NCBI RefSeq assembly: GCF_043641925.1
Contig: NZ_JBHZRU010000004.1
Coordinates: 1 to 64,000 of the forward strand
Direction of reading: 5' to 3'
DNA length: 64,000 nt
From: Paenisporosarcina quisquiliarum_A
Lineage (GTDB): Bacteria; Bacillota; Bacilli; Bacillales_A; Planococcaceae
Under the pieces are notes generated by a model, which was given only the letters and a program-made list of their open reading frames with translations, was not told where the DNA came from and ran no database searches. A program made the translations under genes and the position numbers. Positions within the stretch are counted from its first letter, which is position 1; every line of letters begins with the position of its first letter. This document shows positions 35,961 through 45,071 of this stretch, piece by piece.

Positions 35961-36084
35961 GTTGATTGGAGCGCAGGGTGGCGACTCCTGTGGGAACAGC
36001 ACGAGCTGAAAGCCCCGCAGGAACGCAGTGACGAGGAGATTGAAGCCGTGCCCACGGAAAGCGTCCACCTGAAGTGGAAATCAA
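35961..36084 (-). repeat. Dispersed GC-rich element, copy 3
   Basis: 124 bases from GTTGATT to the AATCAA end, in the opposite orientation to copy 1. Inner blocks GGTGGCGACTCCTGTGGG and CCCACGGAAAGCGTCCACC pair with each other. It contains GCACGAGCTGAAAGCCCCGC. It fills the middle of the 413-base gap 35740-36152, where no gene is seen. Confidence 0.7.
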
Positions 36085-36152
36085 GATGGTTTGGATTTTA
36101 TTATTAGATTTTTTATTATAAAAAATAAATAATCGACTCGGGGGAGTTAAAG

Positions 36153-36479
36153 GTGAATAAAGGTGTGTATTGTGAAAAATGTGGAAAAGAGATTAAGTTT
36201 CGAGGAGATCTAATCACAACAACAATTATGTTTGAAGTTGTGACATATCATGAGGATTGCTATGCGAAAGATTTAAAAGGATTCCGAACTCTAGTTGTGA
36301 GCAATGAGCCAATTAACGGAGTCGCAGGAAATTTAACAACAGTCATTGCAACAGTAGTCGGTATTGGAGCTATTGTCTTTTTGGAAGGACCTATGAGGTT
36401 TGCTGGACTATTGCTGTTTTTAATTTTGGGCTATCGAATATATTCATACATACGTTTTGAAAAAAGATTACCAGAGTAA
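36153..36479 (+). CDS. Zinc-ribbon membrane protein, unknown
   Basis: 108 residues from a GTG start with GGGGGAG upstream. An N-terminal zinc ribbon has CEKC (7-10) and HEDC (near 34-37). Two hydrophobic helices follow (about 58-75 and 82-97). The family is not recognised. Monocistronic, closed by a hairpin shared with the convergent chemoreceptor gene. Confidence 0.65.
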   Translation: MNKGVYCEKCGKEIKFRGDLITTTIMFEVVTYHEDCYAKDLKGFRTLVVSNEPINGVAGNLTTVIATVVGIGAIVFLEGPMRFAGLLLFLILGYRIYSYIRFEKRLPE

Positions 36480-36506
36480 TAAACATATTTATATGCCATG
36501 CATAAA

Positions 36507-36552
36507 AATAAGCCACATTCTTCCCATAAGTATAGGAAGAATGTGGCTTTAT
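36507..36552. terminator. Bidirectional terminator
   Basis: AAGCCACATTCTTCC / GGAAGAATGTGGCTT, A-rich before and T-rich after, between convergent genes. Confidence 0.88.
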
Positions 36553-36564
36553 CATTTTTCAATA

Positions 36565-38301
36565 TTAGTGAAGCTTAAATTTACTAACAATCCCACTAAG
36601 TTCTTCAGCCATTTTTGAAAGAGAAGCAGAGGCAGAAGCAACTTCTTGAATAGAAGCACTTTGTTCTTCAGATGCGGCAGCAACCGTTTCAGCTTCAGCT
36701 GAAGATTGTAGGACCATTTGAGTCGTATCTGAAACAGCCTTCACCATTTTTTCAGTGCCTTCATTTACATCTTTAACTGAATCTAAAACCGTTTTTGCAA
36801 TTTTAACGATTTCATCGGTCGATGATTCAATTTGTTCGAACTCTCGTCCAGTTCTTTCAATGGACACGATACCTTCTTGAACTTTTTCTTCACCCTCAGC
36901 CATCGTTTGAACAGATTGTTTAATTTCGACTTGGATGTCTGCAACTAGTTGGCTAATTTGAGCAGCTGATCGATTCGATTCTTCTGCAAGTTTACGAACT
37001 TCATCAGCCACTACAGCAAATCCTTTACCATGTTCGCCTGCACGAGCAGCTTCGATGGCTGCATTTAGAGCAAGTAAATTAGTTTGTGTGGAAATGTCTG
37101 TTATCAAGCCAACAATGTTTCCGATTTCATTGGATTTGTTTCCTAATTCATGAATCGCAGATGCAGCTTGTGATGTTTTTTCTTGAATTTCTAGCATTTT
37201 GTCTGATGAATGTTGAATTTCTTCTTTTCCTCGTTGTACTTTCACATAGGAATCATTTGCTGATTTTGAGACATCTTCAACATGGTGTTGTATCGTTTCT
37301 AAATTGCTTGCCATTGTTTGAGCTGTGCTTTCTGAGACCTTAGCCATTTGTGTCTCTTGTATAGCGTTATCAGAAATTTGTTGAATGGATCCAGCAATTT
37401 GTTCTGTCGCCAAATTCGTTTCTTCCGCACTCGCGGTTAACTGTTCGGAAGAAGCTGCAAGAGCGTGTGAAACATTTGAAATTTGTGCAATCATTTGATG
37501 TAAATTTTCTTTCATTCGGTTCAAACTAGAAGCTAACTGACCAATTTCATCTTTTCGCTTAAATGAAAGATTTTCTACGGTCATGTTATTTTCGCTTAAT
37601 TCAGCCAGCTGTTTATTAACAGCTTGAATTGGTTTTGAAATGTGGTTGGCAAATAAATAAATCAAGATCGTTCCAATTAATAATGAGCCAATAACGGTAA
37701 ATAAAACCGTCCATAAGATACTATTTGAACTTTCATTAAAGTCATCCATATATGAACCAGCTGTTACAACCCATCCCCAGTTCTCATCAAACGCGTTATA
37801 CATGATCTTTTGACCAATTTTGTTTTCATTGTTTGGGTAATTCCATGAATAAGTTGTAAATCCGCCGCCATTTACCGCGGTTGCAATTTGTTCTTGCACA
37901 AGAAGCTTGCCTTCTTTATCTTGAGCGTCCCACATATTTTGACCTTCGATGGAAGGGTGAGCAACTTCAAGACCTTCTTCATCGTAAATCACAAAATATC
38001 CGTTTTCACCAAGATCAATGTCTTTATTGATCGGACGTTTACCTTCACTGTTCATTTCACCTAAAAGATAGACTTTTACTTGTTCTTGAGCGTCTTCTAA
38101 AGGCAAACTTCCAGCTTCTACTTGTTCGTTTAGAGCATTAATTAATTGCAGAGCTTGAGTAACTGCATTTTTGATCGATTGTTCTCCAGCTTCGTCTAAT
38201 CCATTTTTTGCTGAAGTGTAGCTGATCGTCCCTAAAATTAAACTAGGAACGAGTAAAAATAAAAAACTAACAATAAACAGCTTTGATTTAATACTTTTCA
38301 T
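36565..38301 (-). CDS. Methyl-accepting chemotaxis protein
   Basis: 578 residues. Membrane helices at about 7-28 and 190-212 bracket a Cache-type sensor domain with GYFVIYDEEGLEVAHPSIEG and WGWVVTAGSYMDDF. A HAMP domain (about 212-265) and a cytoplasmic signalling domain follow, whose tip reads ISTQTNLLALNAAIEAARAG. Such sensors bind small organic acids or amino acids; the ligand is unknown. A SigD-type promoter lies upstream, consistent with motility control. No other chemotaxis gene is nearby. Confidence 0.92.
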   Translation of the reverse strand: MKSIKSKLFIVSFLFLLVPSLILGTISYTSAKNGLDEAGEQSIKNAVTQALQLINALNEQVEAGSLPLEDAQEQVKVYLLGEMNSEGKRPINKDIDLGENGYFVIYDEEGLEVAHPSIEGQNMWDAQDKEGKLLVQEQIATAVNGGGFTTYSWNYPNNENKIGQKIMYNAFDENWGWVVTAGSYMDDFNESSNSILWTVLFTVIGSLLIGTILIYLFANHISKPIQAVNKQLAELSENNMTVENLSFKRKDEIGQLASSLNRMKENLHQMIAQISNVSHALAASSEQLTASAEETNLATEQIAGSIQQISDNAIQETQMAKVSESTAQTMASNLETIQHHVEDVSKSANDSYVKVQRGKEEIQHSSDKMLEIQEKTSQAASAIHELGNKSNEIGNIVGLITDISTQTNLLALNAAIEAARAGEHGKGFAVVADEVRKLAEESNRSAAQISQLVADIQVEIKQSVQTMAEGEEKVQEGIVSIERTGREFEQIESSTDEIVKIAKTVLDSVKDVNEGTEKMVKAVSDTTQMVLQSSAEAETVAAASEEQSASIQEVASASASLSKMAEELSGIVSKFKLH

Positions 38302-38339
38302 AATCCACCCTCATTTGTATGTATATATGTTCTACTCTT

Positions 38340-38366
38340 ATTTCGACAAAAATTCACTTAATTTTA
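38340..38366 (-). promoter_or_regulatory. SigD-type promoter of the chemoreceptor
   Basis: On the minus strand TAAA (38366-38363), 15 bases, then GTCGAAAT (38347-38340), matching six of eight bases of the SigD -10 GCCGATAT. About 40 bases before the start codon. Confidence 0.65.
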
Positions 38367-38423
38367 CAGATTCTCAAAATAAATATGGATATTAAATCCT
38401 TAACAAGACCACTTTACATGCAG

Positions 38424-38507
38424 AAATTACAACATTAGCGTTCAAAATTACAACATTAGCATCAAAATTTACAACTTTAGGCTTCGAATTTCCAAGTTTA
38501 ATAGTCA
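38424..38507 (+). repeat. 21-bp degenerate tandem array A (4 units)
   Basis: Four consecutive 21-base units at 38424, 38445, 38466 and 38487. Units 1 and 2 share AAATTACAACATTAGC; units 3 and 4 drift (AATTTACAACTTTAGG, AATTTCCAAGTTTAAT). A weaker unit may precede at 38403. It lies in the 409-base gap between the chemoreceptor and the carboxypeptidase. Confidence 0.8.
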
Positions 38508-38710
38508 GCAACGATACATAGAACATTGGTCCGGTGTCATACTAAAATAGTCTAAATGACTAGATGAATTTGATTTATTTCCAACAAGTTGTAAAACGTC
38601 GAGATTTTAGGCAATTTGGCTATATTGTGTACATAGGTCATAATAAACAATATTATCTGATAATTTCATGCTAAAATAATAGGTAATTATGTAAATTCAG
38701 GAGGTAAGAT

Positions 38711-40204
38711 GTGAAAATTCGACGAAAAATATTAATTGGTCTCACTACTGCAATCATGTTTAGTGGAATGGTATTAACACCTGTTTCAGAAACTTCGACA
38801 GTTCAAGCAGCTACTTCATATTCAAGCCTAAAGAATTCCATTAATAGCATCATGACAGATAGTCGAATGAAAGCTGCAGCTTCAAGTGTAACGATTCGAA
38901 AAGCATCAAACGGAGAAATTGTGTATCAATATTATGCTGACAAAGGAATTACGCCAGCATCCTCTTTGAAAATTTTGACGGCTTCTGCTGCTTTAGAAAC
39001 ATTAGGTGAAAACTATCGATTCTCTACTGATGTTCTAACTAACGGCACTGTTAAAAGTGGTACTTTAAAAGGTGATATGTACTTGAGAGGAAAAGGTGAT
39101 CCGACTTTATTGAAACGAGATTTTGATAATTTTGCTTCAACTTTAGCTAATCGTGGTGTAAAACGAGTTTCAGGACATCTAATTGGCGACGATACATGGT
39201 ACGATACTCAACGATTATCACCAGGTATTTCAAAGGAAGATGAATCGTATTATTATGCGGCTCAAATTTCAGCTCTTACATTGTCACCGAATGCAGACTA
39301 TGATGCAGGGTCAGTCATTGTGGAAGCGAAACCTTCAGTCAATGGAAGAGTTGCTAAAGTGACACTAACGCCAGCAACAAATATTGTGCGCGTCATTAAT
39401 AAATCCAAAACTGTACCTAAAGGATATAAAAATACACTGAAAATCGAACGTGAATATGGCACGAACAAAATCATAATTACAGGGAATGCACCACTTGCGA
39501 CTGCTGGTAAAAAAGAGTGGATTGCTGTATCAAATCCGACAGCCTACGCGCTTGATGTATTCAAAAAGTCATTAGCCTCAAAAGGAATTACGTTCAGTTC
39601 TACATCAAAAGTGTTGCGCGGAAAAGTTCCTGAAAATGCTCGCGTATTACTTTCTAAAAAATCAATGACTGTGAAAGAACTGATGGTTCCTTTCTTAAAA
39701 CTAAGCAATAACACGCATGCTGAAGTACTTGCGAAAGAAATGGGCAAAGTTAAGTATGGCGTTGGAAGCTGGAATAATGGCTTAAAAGTTATGCGGGATT
39801 ATGCAGGGTCTGTTGGTCTTGACGTGAACAAATGTGTATTCGAAGACGCATCAGGGATGTCACATGCGAATAAAATTCCATCTAGTCAATTGTCTTTATT
39901 GCTCCATAAAGTTCGCTCTGAACCTTGGTATGGCAGTTTCTTAAGAGGAATGCCAATCGCTGGTGGCTATGATCGCTTTGTTGGTGGGACATTAAGAACG
40001 CGACTAAAACTAGCACCTGCAAAAAACAACGTGATTGCGAAAACAGGGAGCTTGGATAATGTTAGTGCATTAGCAGGTTATGCGAAAACGAAGGATGGCG
40101 AGTGGCTTATATTCACCATCCAAACTCAAAACACAAAGTCTAGCACCGTGCCTGTAATTGACCGAATGGCATCAGCAATTGCTAACTCTAAAACGACTAA
40201 TTAA
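38711..40204 (+). CDS. D-Ala-D-Ala carboxypeptidase/endopeptidase, PBP4 type (S13)
   Basis: 497 residues. A signal peptide ends near VQAA. Active-site motifs of the S13 family are SSLK (Ser84, Lys87), SNN (332-334) and KTG (444-446). The family removes terminal D-Ala and cuts cross-links in peptidoglycan; B. subtilis DacC is a relative. GTG start at 38711 behind AGGAGGT. Monocistronic. Confidence 0.9.
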   Translation: MKIRRKILIGLTTAIMFSGMVLTPVSETSTVQAATSYSSLKNSINSIMTDSRMKAAASSVTIRKASNGEIVYQYYADKGITPASSLKILTASAALETLGENYRFSTDVLTNGTVKSGTLKGDMYLRGKGDPTLLKRDFDNFASTLANRGVKRVSGHLIGDDTWYDTQRLSPGISKEDESYYYAAQISALTLSPNADYDAGSVIVEAKPSVNGRVAKVTLTPATNIVRVINKSKTVPKGYKNTLKIEREYGTNKIIITGNAPLATAGKKEWIAVSNPTAYALDVFKKSLASKGITFSSTSKVLRGKVPENARVLLSKKSMTVKELMVPFLKLSNNTHAEVLAKEMGKVKYGVGSWNNGLKVMRDYAGSVGLDVNKCVFEDASGMSHANKIPSSQLSLLLHKVRSEPWYGSFLRGMPIAGGYDRFVGGTLRTRLKLAPAKNNVIAKTGSLDNVSALAGYAKTKDGEWLIFTIQTQNTKSSTVPVIDRMASAIANSKTTN

Positions 40205-40212
40205 CTTAAACA

Positions 40213-40256
40213 AGGTTGCATTATTTCTTTTCTATGAGAAATGATGCAGCCTTTTG
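40213..40256 (+). terminator. Carboxypeptidase gene terminator
   Basis: GGTTGCATTATTTCT / AGAAATGATGCAGCC with TTTT. Confidence 0.8.
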
Positions 40257-40339
40257 TTATGTCGTTTCGTCCCAATTAAAGGGAAATAAAAGGTAATATA
40301 GAATAGCATATACATTCAGAAGAATAGTGAGGGAACAAC

Positions 40340-41731
40340 ATGAGACTTAGAATACTCCATACAAATGATATACATAGCCACTTTGATCAGCTTGCTAAAG
40401 CATCCACGATCATTAAACAATCAACTCAAGAACACACATTAATACTAGATGGTGGCGATTTTGCTGACTTCCGAAGTATTGAACTACAAGGTACAAAAGG
40501 TATGGCGGCTATCGAGCTGCTTGAGGAAGTTGGGTATGATGCTCTGACCATAGGTAATAACGAAATGTTTAACGGCATTCATACACTTGAATACATGGCG
40601 AGCAATAGTTTTATGCCTTTTATCAGTAATAACTTAGTGAAAAAAGATTTAAGTGCGATTAAAGGTGTCTTCCCAAGTGTTATTCTTCATAAGAACAACC
40701 TGCGTATATTGATCACCGGATCGTCGCCAGATATGGGTGTTTTCAACGAGGGGTTAGGCGTACATATGCATTCATACAAAGAGGCAATTGTAAATGAACT
40801 CGAGCGGAATAAAGGGAAATATGATCTTTGCATTTTGTTGAATCATGTAGGTACTTTCGCAGACGACGAATTAGCAAAAGAGATACCAGAATTAGATGTC
40901 ATTCTGTCTGCACATGATCACAAGCTCTACAAAGAAGCCAAAATAATAGAAGGGACTATATTAAATAGTGCTGGAAAATATGGTGAGTATATAGGGATTG
41001 TCGATATTGAAATAAAAGACCAACAGGTCACCCTTCTTCATTCAGAAACTATAGAAACAAATGGTGTAGAAGCGGATGAACGAATTTTGGCTATTTTAAA
41101 AGTGAATAAAGAAAGAGCAATTGAAGCGTTGAGTCAGCCATTGTATAAGCTTACACAACCATTGTGGCATGATGTGATCGGAGAGAATCCTTTAACGAAT
41201 CTCATTGCAGATGGGTTAAGAGATTCGTTGGAATGCGAAATTGGTTTAATGAATAGTGGGATTGCGAACGCAGGATTGTTTGATGATGTTTCAAATAAAA
41301 AATTGATTGAAATCTGTCCTTCACCACTGAATCCGACGACGTTTGATGTATTAGGTAAAGACATTAAACAGGCATTGGAACAAGCACTAGATGCCCAAAC
41401 GTGTTTAGCGGATGGGAGAGGTCCAGGTTTCCGAGGCAAATTCGCCGGACGTCTGCACGTTTCGAGTAATACAGAAATTGTACATGATGGAAAATGTGTA
41501 CATGATGTCATACTAGACGGTAAACCTCTTGAAGACGACCGTTGGTATTCAGTTGCAAGTTCAGATTATTTGCAACGAGGATCTGGCTACCCTACATTAG
41601 CTAACAACCGAAATGATCAGTATCAAGCGGAAGAGATTAAAGACGTGATTCGTGCATATGCAAATCGATGTGAATTTATTGATCAAGCCTATTTGAATCG
41701 ATGGAAATTGGCTACACCAGTGAAGGTATAG
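40340..41731 (+). CDS. Metallophosphatase/5'-nucleotidase family protein
   Basis: 463 residues. N-terminal metallophosphoesterase motifs LHTNDIHSHFD, LDGGDFADF, IGNNEMFNG, LNHVG and SAHDHK, then a C-terminal 5'-nucleotidase domain (about 260-450). There is no signal peptide, so unlike secreted UshA or YfkN it should be cytoplasmic, resembling the YunD group. Likely hydrolyses nucleotide-type phosphoesters. Confidence 0.85.
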   Translation: MRLRILHTNDIHSHFDQLAKASTIIKQSTQEHTLILDGGDFADFRSIELQGTKGMAAIELLEEVGYDALTIGNNEMFNGIHTLEYMASNSFMPFISNNLVKKDLSAIKGVFPSVILHKNNLRILITGSSPDMGVFNEGLGVHMHSYKEAIVNELERNKGKYDLCILLNHVGTFADDELAKEIPELDVILSAHDHKLYKEAKIIEGTILNSAGKYGEYIGIVDIEIKDQQVTLLHSETIETNGVEADERILAILKVNKERAIEALSQPLYKLTQPLWHDVIGENPLTNLIADGLRDSLECEIGLMNSGIANAGLFDDVSNKKLIEICPSPLNPTTFDVLGKDIKQALEQALDAQTCLADGRGPGFRGKFAGRLHVSSNTEIVHDGKCVHDVILDGKPLEDDRWYSVASSDYLQRGSGYPTLANNRNDQYQAEEIKDVIRAYANRCEFIDQAYLNRWKLATPVKV

Positions 41732-41872
41732 GTATCGAAAGACTGCCAGTTTCATAATAGGACTCGAAAAGTATTGCCCTGTTAGTGTATAATTCAACAG
41801 TGAGAATAATAGAAATGAACATGTTTTATAATAGTGAAATCGATACTTATATTGAAAGTGAGTGAAACAGAT

Positions 41873-42592
41873 ATGGGACGTAAGTGGAATAATATTAAAG
41901 AAAAGAAAGCCTCAAAGGATTCAAATACAAGTAGAATTTATGCGAAATTTGGTCGTGAAATTTATGTAGCTGCAAAACAAGGAGAGCCAGATCCAGAATC
42001 GAATCGCGCACTGAAAGTCGTTTTGGAAAGAGCTAAAACATATAGTGTTCCAAAAACTATTGTAGATCGTGCCATTGAGAAGGCTAAAGGTGGATCAGAA
42101 GAAAGTTACGATGAATTACGTTATGAAGGTTTTGGTCCAAACGGTTCGATGGTCATCGTTGACGCTTTAACAAACAACGTAAACCGTACTGCATCTGATG
42201 TTCGTGCGGCATTTGGGAAAAATGGTGGGAACATGGGTGTGAGTGGTTCTGTTGCGTACATGTTTGATGCTACCGCTGTTATTGGGATTGAAGGAAAATC
42301 AGCTGATGAAGTATTTGAATTATTAGTAGAAGCTGACGTAGATGTTCGCGATGTATTGGAAGAAGAGGAATCTGTGATTGTTTATGCAGAACCCGATCAA
42401 TTCCACGCGGTTCAAGAAGCGTTCAAAAACGCAGGTATTACTGAATTCACAGTAGCTGAATTAACGATGTTAGCTCAAAACGATATTACGCTTGAAGCAG
42501 ATACACAAGCTCAATTCGAGAAAATGATTGATGCGATTGAAGATTTAGAAGATGTACAACAGGTGTATCATAACGTCGACTTAGGCGAATAA
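41873..42592 (+). CDS. yeeI: YebC/PmpR-family protein YeeI
   Basis: 239 residues, identical in length to B. subtilis YeeI and very similar throughout (MGRKWNNIKEKKASKDSNTS, RYEGFGPNGSMVIVDALTNN, TVAELTMLAQND). The family was annotated as transcription regulators; recent work links it to relieving ribosome stalling. The ATG at 41873 matches the conserved N-terminus; an upstream in-frame start at 41834 does not. Ends in overlap with a convergent small gene. Confidence 0.93.
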   Translation: MGRKWNNIKEKKASKDSNTSRIYAKFGREIYVAAKQGEPDPESNRALKVVLERAKTYSVPKTIVDRAIEKAKGGSEESYDELRYEGFGPNGSMVIVDALTNNVNRTASDVRAAFGKNGGNMGVSGSVAYMFDATAVIGIEGKSADEVFELLVEADVDVRDVLEEEESVIVYAEPDQFHAVQEAFKNAGITEFTVAELTMLAQNDITLEADTQAQFEKMIDAIEDLEDVQQVYHNVDLGE

Positions 42593-42817
42593 AACTTTGA
42601 AGCGATTAAAAACATAATAAAAAGCAATTCCGTATGGTTCGTAACCTCCGCGGAATTGCTTTTTGTGTTTTTGTGCTTTCATATACAGCTGTTCTTGTTT
42701 GGATTTTGTTTTTCTAACATGAGTACTCATCACATGTTGTCCTCTAAACTCAGAAGCATCCCGGCCTGTGTTACGCAACTGGTGAGCACGCTTTTTACTA
42801 GCATTCGATTTTGCCAT
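42581..42817 (-). CDS. Small basic protein, unknown
   Basis: 78 residues, very Lys/Arg/His rich: MAKSNASKKRAHQLRNTGRD then HVRKTKSKQEQLYMKAQKHKKQ. AAAGGAG lies 8 bases before the ATG at 42817. Basic composition suggests nucleic-acid or ribosome association, an inference. Its last 25 codons run through the yeeI terminator hairpin and overlap the yeeI stop by 12 bases, so the natural C-terminus is doubtful. Confidence 0.65.
   Translation of the reverse strand: MAKSNASKKRAHQLRNTGRDASEFRGQHVMSTHVRKTKSKQEQLYMKAQKHKKQFRGGYEPYGIAFYYVFNRFKVLFA
42619..42666 (+). terminator. yeeI terminator
   Basis: AAAAGCAATTCCG / CGGAATTGCTTTTTG, 13-bp arms, T-rich after. It lies inside the convergent small gene. 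Confidence 0.85.
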
Positions 42818-42904
42818 CGTTTCCACTCCTTTAGAAATACTTACTTCTCTAGCTTATGATATTCATCGAAATTGTTCAAATTGTAGATTCAGCTAATTCA
42901 AAGA

Positions 42905-43197
42905 GAATTGGAAAAGGGACATGCCATTTAAGACATGTCCCTTTGATTAATAAGATAACATAAAGCTCTGAATGATATTTTTCATCCCGATTATTCGGGG
43001 AATAATTTCCTAAGAAAGTGTTCCTTGCTTTCCGTGCCGCGGTCATTTGTCCACTGGGTGTGTTCCTTAAGCAACGTAAACCCTACCTTCTTTTACGTCC
43101 TTGCGACCCTATAGTCGCGCCAGTGTGAATAAGTTTAATCAAATACATCGAGTAGATGCCAGAATTTCAAATCTTAATTGCTACCTTACTTGTTAAC
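42905..43197 (-). ncRNA. Candidate structured RNA
   Basis: A GC-richer island in an AT-rich gap. CACTGG (43052-43057) pairs with CCAGTG (43120-43125) and encloses two hairpins, CGTAAA/TTTACG (43075-43097) and GCGAC/GTCGC (43103-43118), a three-way junction. On the minus strand it ends in GGGACATG/CATGTCCC (42916-42941) followed by TTTTCC, and TTGACA (43232-43227) with a weak CAAAAT could be the promoter. I do not recognise the RNA family. Confidence 0.4.
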
Positions 43198-43354
43198 TTA
43201 ACTATTTTGACACATATCTGACAAAATGTCAATGCTTGTCCCTTATATTCCCACTCGAGTGCGTTTCATCAAATAATCGGTTTTGACATGGATATTATAC
43301 AACCTAGTTGCACTCTTTTCAGTAAGGGTGAACCTTCATTTAAAAACTACATTT

Positions 43355-43478
43355 TCTTGTTTCGCTTCAAGTGGACGCTCTCCGCGGGCGATCGCCTCCT
43401 CGTTCGCGAAACTCACTGCGGGGTCTCATTAGGACTTCTTAATTCCGCTGGAGTCGCCACCTTCCGCTTCACTAATTC
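43355..43478 (+). repeat. Dispersed GC-rich element, copy 4
   Basis: About 124 bases with AAGTGGACGCTCTCCGCGGG near the left end and CCGCTGGAGTCGCCACCTT near the right end, the same blocks and orientation as copy 1. The middle differs. Located between the RNA candidate and the ECF sigma gene. Confidence 0.65.
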
Positions 43479-43605
43479 AAATACAATAATAAATATAATG
43501 TACTTGGTTCTTTTATAACACGGAATTATGAATTGATTATTAACGGTAAAAACGATACTTTTCGTTATTTGGTTCGTCTATGATTGGTATAAGGAGTTGA
43601 ATTTC

Positions 43606-44127
43606 ATGGAAAAGGATGTAGAACAGTTGTATTTAGATTATAGTGACAGGGTTTATCACTTTATCTTTCTGCTTGTACGTCATAAAGAAACCGCTGAAGA
43701 TTTGACGCAGGAAACGTTTTATAAAGCTATAAAGAGCTTAATCCATTTTAATAAACAAGCTTCAGTATTAACGTGGCTTCTGAAAATAGCCCGAAATGTT
43801 ACATACGATCACTTTAGAAGGAGAAAAATTATACAGTTTTTTAAATGGGGAAATGAAAATGACATCGACCATCAGTCTTCATCTCCTGAGAATGCTGCAC
43901 AAACGAACGAGGCTCTACAAGAGTTACACACAGCCTTAAATAGACTGAAAAAGGATTATCGAGATGTTCTGATTCTCAGAAAAGTGAATGAATGTTCCAT
44001 TAAAGAGACGGCCTATATCTTAGGTTGGACAGAAGCGAAAGTGAAAACAAAAATGTCACGAGGAATTGAAGCTCTAAGAAAAGAAATTTATGGAAAGGAA
44101 GGTTTTAACAATGAGTCTATCAAATGA
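43606..44127 (+). CDS. ECF sigma factor, unassigned subgroup
   Basis: 173 residues. Region 2 has RHKETAEDLTQETFYKAIKS and LTWLLKIARNVTYDHFRRRK; region 4 has ECSIKETAYILGWTEAKVKTKMSRGIEALRKE. It is clearly an ECF sigma factor but not SigW, and cannot be matched to SigM, SigV or SigY with confidence. AAGGAG supports ATG 43606. The next gene overlaps its last 17 bases, the usual place for its anti-sigma factor. Confidence 0.88.
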   Translation: MEKDVEQLYLDYSDRVYHFIFLLVRHKETAEDLTQETFYKAIKSLIHFNKQASVLTWLLKIARNVTYDHFRRRKIIQFFKWGNENDIDHQSSSPENAAQTNEALQELHTALNRLKKDYRDVLILRKVNECSIKETAYILGWTEAKVKTKMSRGIEALRKEIYGKEGFNNESIK

Positions 44128-44869
44128 ATTTGATGAACGTTTTAAAGAAATGAAGCATATTGACCGTTCAAATGAAGCAAGAAGAACCAGTCTACTGAAA
44201 CTGGAAAGGAAAGTAGGAAAGAAAAATCGATATATAGCCCCAATTATTGTTGGTATTGCAATGATTGCAGTAGCTACTTTTCTTACTTTTAGTTTAATAA
44301 ATACGGAAAATCCATCTAATCATTTGGCAGATGAAATTGCTTCTGAAGATAAAAATATAGCAGCCGTACGGGCAGTCCTTAAATCAGAATTTACGGTTCC
44401 TAATAAGGAATATATTCTTATCCAAAAAAACATAAATAAAAAAATGAATGAAATTAGTCAAAACTTGCCAGAAGGTTCGGCGGGTTTTCAACTTCCCGCA
44501 GATTCTGCAGAATTACTTGCCTATAAGGAATTAGTGAAAAAAACATATGGACCTTACTATACGGACAATGCTTATGAACACCTTATTCCTACTAATCAGG
44601 CTTTTCAGTACCACTTAAGTACGGAACTGGAGGAAGTTCGTTATCAAATGAATGTTATGGATATACAAGTAAATAAAAGTAAAAACGAATCGTCACCTAA
44701 GAATTATGACTTTGTTGCACAGATAGAATATACAAACAACGCGGGAAAAGTTTCACATCACGAAATAAATGGCATGGCAATTCTTTCAGAGGTGGGAAGA
44801 ATTGGAAAGTTATCAATCCGTGATGTCGGTGGGTTACTGGAAAAAATAAATGAAGACAAAGGATATTAA
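44111..44869 (+). CDS. Putative anti-sigma factor, membrane-anchored
   Basis: 252 residues. A charged N-terminal cytoplasmic stretch (1-45), one membrane helix (about 47-67) and an extracytoplasmic domain of about 180 residues. No zinc-finger anti-sigma motif is seen. Its role is inferred from overlap with the sigma gene (17 bases) and topology. GGAAGG precedes ATG 44111. Confidence 0.68.
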   Translation: MSLSNEFDERFKEMKHIDRSNEARRTSLLKLERKVGKKNRYIAPIIVGIAMIAVATFLTFSLINTENPSNHLADEIASEDKNIAAVRAVLKSEFTVPNKEYILIQKNINKKMNEISQNLPEGSAGFQLPADSAELLAYKELVKKTYGPYYTDNAYEHLIPTNQAFQYHLSTELEEVRYQMNVMDIQVNKSKNESSPKNYDFVAQIEYTNNAGKVSHHEINGMAILSEVGRIGKLSIRDVGGLLEKINEDKGY

Positions 44870-45071
44870 TATCCTAACTATGTTACTTGATAATATTTGA
44901 AATCAAAGTTTATTTTTGCATGAAAAACACATGAAGTTTGTTAGTGCGTGTAGGGTGACTAGAAAGGATCACTTCAGCAATCCTTAAAATTATGGAGTTG
45001 CTTTTCTTCAAAATTAATTTTTAAACTGCTATACTTTCTCCTAACGTACTTTTAAGGAGGACGAAAATCAT

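Noticed and set aside
43288..43518. 76-codon frame before the ECF sigma gene
   Set aside because: It is mostly the dispersed GC-rich element read as codons; no ribosome site.
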